Shown in pieces: positions 62,078 through 64,000 of a DNA stretch of 64,000 bases. The stretch is from Actinomycetota bacterium (GTDB lineage: Bacteria > Actinomycetota > Acidimicrobiia > Acidimicrobiales > MedAcidi-G1). Position numbers and translations under genes: made by a program. Position 1 is the first letter of the stretch, and every line of letters starts with the position of its first letter. Where the stretch lies: positions 124,001 to 188,000 of the forward strand of contig JACNLA010000028.1 of assembly GCA_014381745.1 (NCBI GenBank), given 5' to 3'. The notes beneath the pieces are model-generated. The model saw only the letters and a program-made list of their open reading frames with translations, was not told the DNA's origin and did no database searches.

Positions 62078-63511
62078 TCAACCGGTTGCTATGAGCGGTT
62101 CCAACAGATCCAGGTCGGGTCCAGAGGGGTAGCTGATCAGGTTGAGGACAACCTGGTCGTGAAGTCGCTTCACCTTGTCGGGAAGAGGCTCGGCGTTGGT
62201 CAGAATCGCGAAGGAGAGGGTTCGTCCCTCAAGGGTCTCCACCTGCCCTGCCAGGCTGGTCACATCCCTCAGCGTTCCGGTCTTGGCTCTGGCGCGTCCC
62301 TCAGCCGAGGATCCGACGAGACGGCGCCGCATCGTTCCACTCTGACCAGCTACGGCCAGACCTGCCACAAGCTCCTCTCCATGTTCCGCGTCTTCCAGAA
62401 CCGCTGTCAGGACTTGACAGGTAACCCGGTTTGATGGATCCAGACCGGAGCCGTCGGCGGTCACCAACCCGACCGAATCGAGGCCAGCCGACACCAGGGC
62501 CCCAAGAACCACCTCGGCACCACCTGCTGAGGATCCCGGCGGGGCTGCTATCGCACCCATGCTCTTCAAGAGCAGTTCAGCCGTCGTGTTGTCGGAGGTG
62601 ACGAGCATCTGGGTGACGATGTCGGCGAGGGTTGGAGAGTCGAGGCGTGCCAACTCCACGACGGCATCAAGGGGCGCCACCCCGGACTGTGCTGACCTCT
62701 TGATCACAAGGTCACGGTCCTCAAGGAGATCGTCAAAGAAGGCAGCCGCGAACTCTGCAGGATCCGCAGCCGGGGTGTTTAGGCCGTTTGCAGTGTTTTC
62801 TGCATGCCACCAGACAAAACCGTCGTTGACCGAGAGGGCGCTCAGGGGCCCGGCCTGATTCTGTTGGCCGGGACGGAACCGTTCAGGCCACGTTGCCACG
62901 TAGCGGAGAGAGTCGAAATGGCTCTCGTCGCCTATGACCGCCCCTGTGATGGTCGTGATTCCGGCGGCAGACACCTTTTCAGCGAGACGCTCCAGATCGC
63001 TAAAGGCCATTGCATCGTCGAATCGCTCCACATAGTCGCCGGTCATCAGGACTGGGTCTCCCCCACCCACCAGCCAGATATCACCGTCGACTACGCCATC
63101 TACCGGTTGGGTGCGCGCCATCAACCTCGTTGAAAAGACATGCTCCGGCCCCATTGCCTCAAGGGCAGCAAGGGCCAGAATCAACTTCTGAGTGCTGGCC
63201 GGAATCATTGGCCTGATCTCGTTGTGACCGTAAAGAAGCCGGCCATATTCGGTTACCGCTATGCAAGTGTTGTCGGGAAGGTCCCGTACCACCTGATTCA
63301 GATCGGCCACCAACCGCCTGTCGGCCTCAGGTGCCTGCAGGAAAAGGGGTATCCGGCGAACAGACAAGAGAGGTGTGACAACCGGTACGCCCGGAGGCGT
63401 AGTCGGCACTGCAAGAGGGATATCAGCAGCTGCGTCTGTTGCCCGGACCTGCCAGGCCGTACCGATCAGAGCCAACACCAGGACTGCTGGCAACAGGAAG
63501 CGCCTCACCAC
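62078..63511 (-). CDS. dacB: D-alanyl-D-alanine carboxypeptidase/endopeptidase (PBP4 type)
   Basis: A 477-residue protein with an N-terminal signal (FLLPAVLVLALIGTAWQV). Serine penicillin-binding motifs: SxxK in IPASTQKL, SxN in VTSDNTTA and KTG in RAKTGTLRDV. The long insert between SxxK and SxN is the PBP4 type (S13 family). The enzyme trims D-Ala or cuts cross-links in the cell wall. The gene starts 76 bases from the divergent FIST gene and ends 56 bases before the small-membrane operon. Confidence 0.92.
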   Translation of the reverse strand: MVRRFLLPAVLVLALIGTAWQVRATDAAADIPLAVPTTPPGVPVVTPLLSVRRIPLFLQAPEADRRLVADLNQVVRDLPDNTCIAVTEYGRLLYGHNEIRPMIPASTQKLILALAALEAMGPEHVFSTRLMARTQPVDGVVDGDIWLVGGGDPVLMTGDYVERFDDAMAFSDLERLAEKVSAAGITTITGAVIGDESHFDSLRYVATWPERFRPGQQNQAGPLSALSVNDGFVWWHAENTANGLNTPAADPAEFAAAFFDDLLEDRDLVIKRSAQSGVAPLDAVVELARLDSPTLADIVTQMLVTSDNTTAELLLKSMGAIAAPPGSSAGGAEVVLGALVSAGLDSVGLVTADGSGLDPSNRVTCQVLTAVLEDAEHGEELVAGLAVAGQSGTMRRRLVGSSAEGRARAKTGTLRDVTSLAGQVETLEGRTLSFAILTNAEPLPDKVKRLHDQVVLNLISYPSGPDLDLLEPLIATG

Positions 63512-63587
63512 GGAGAGCCATGCTAGGAGCGACTTGCCTCACAAGTCGGCCACCCCGAACCCGGGACGGGTCCTCTAGGTTCACTCC

Positions 63588-64000
63588 ATGCGCTACGCCG
63601 TCGCCCTGTCAGAACACACCGACCCCCGCGTCGCTGTGGCCGAAGTGATCGGACAGATTCTGGACCGCATCGGGAAAGCTCCCGACCTGGCAGCTCTCTT
63701 CGTCTCCGGATCCCATGTCTCCTCGGTCAGGGCCATTGCCAAAACCGTGAGACAGGGCCTTGAGCCGGGATCCCTGATCGGGAGCACCGCTACCTCAGTC
63801 CTTGCACACCGCAGCGAGGTAGAGGCCCGGCCAGCGGTCGTAATCTGGGCGGGGCACACCGGTCCGGTTGAACTGCGGGCCGCTGGCAAAGGCGCCGCCG
63901 TAACAGATGCAGCAGCTGGATCAACGCTGATGGTGCTCGCCAACCCGCTCACCTTCGACGCGCCGGCAACCCTGGAGTCGATTCCAGCCGGCGTCACCCT
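63588..64000 (+). CDS. FIST N-terminal domain protein (partial)
   Basis: An ATG at 63588 opens a frame that runs to the window edge without a stop, giving 137 residues. MRYAVALSEHTDPRVAVAEV, DLAALFVSGSHVSS and a LIGSTATSVLAH strand are the FIST (F-box and intracellular signal transduction) sensory domain pattern. FIST proteins are thought to bind small ligands such as amino acids. The C-terminal FIST_C domain, if present, is beyond the edge. The antisense frame over the same stretch is a shadow. Confidence 0.75.
   Translation, partial: MRYAVALSEHTDPRVAVAEVIGQILDRIGKAPDLAALFVSGSHVSSVRAIAKTVRQGLEPGSLIGSTATSVLAHRSEVEARPAVVIWAGHTGPVELRAAGKGAAVTDAAAGSTLMVLANPLTFDAPATLESIPAGVT

Noticed and set aside
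1-64000. tRNA, rRNA, CRISPR arrays, insertion sequences, prophage
   Set aside because: I looked for repeat-spacer periodicity, terminal repeats with transposase-like frames, and tRNA-like cloverleaf sequence and saw none. This was done by eye, so a covariance-model scan could still find a tRNA or small RNA.

Overview
The window is 64 kb of dense, GC-rich (roughly 60% by eye, not computed) actinobacterial chromosome. Genes abut or overlap by 1-19 bases in many places, no gap exceeds 300 bases, and GTG/TTG starts are common. A complete Pup-proteasome locus (arc, dop, pup, prcB, prcA, pafA, pafB, pafC), a DUF4193-like acidic zinc-ribbon protein, HelY and a Tat pair place it in Actinobacteriota. 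The mix with a sarcosine oxidase operon, two sulfatases, a membrane pyrophosphatase and a TtuA-type tRNA thiolase looks most like a free-living, possibly marine Acidimicrobiia member. That placement is inference. I saw no rRNA, tRNA, CRISPR array, insertion sequence or prophage.

Layout. (1) 0.2-8.5 kb, leftward: heterotetrameric sarcosine oxidase soxBDAG followed by an amidase, a betainyl-CoA-thioesterase-like protein and an MFS transporter; this is an N-methyl amine or betaine catabolic unit. (2) 8.7-18.4 kb: upp, a polysaccharide deacetylase and an acyltransferase; menB on the other strand; an SRPBCC protein with two formylglycine sulfatases; an M23 endopeptidase and an SDR. (3) 18.4-26.6 kb: phosphonoacetaldehyde hydrolase behind a K+-dependent-type membrane pyrophosphatase (left); 5-formyl-THF cyclo-ligase, TrkA and two different TrkH subunits (right). 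(4) 26.9-33 kb: glutamate synthase gltBD. (5) 33-45.5 kb: housekeeping and hypothetical genes, including a tyrosine recombinase of lower G+C with a dif-like palindrome just upstream, an L,D-transpeptidase lipoprotein, a double-length ThyX-like protein and a shortened diacylglycerol-kinase-like protein. (6) 45-58 kb, leftward: arc-dop-pup-prcB-prcA-pafA-pafB-pafC-lepB-tatB-tatC-helY-dgk-like, with a long hairpin in the leader. (7) 58.5-62 kb, leftward: three small membrane-associated proteins, a ubiquitin-fold sulfur carrier, TtuA-like thiolase, TrmI and a serine protease lipoprotein, all overlapping or nearly so. (8) 62-64 kb: a PBP4-type DD-carboxypeptidase and the start of a FIST-domain protein.

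The most interesting parts are the tRNA T-loop modification operon (sulfur carrier, TtuA-like enzyme, TrmI) beside the proteasome locus, where the carrier ends in Gly-Gly-Arg-Ser rather than Gly-Gly; the recombinase with its adjacent dif-like site; the paired TrkH proteins, one with a Gly to Ala change in its first selectivity loop; and the ThyX-like protein whose two halves keep complementary pieces of the ThyX motif. Start sites were moved inward from the longest reading frame where overlap, RBS or family length argued for it.
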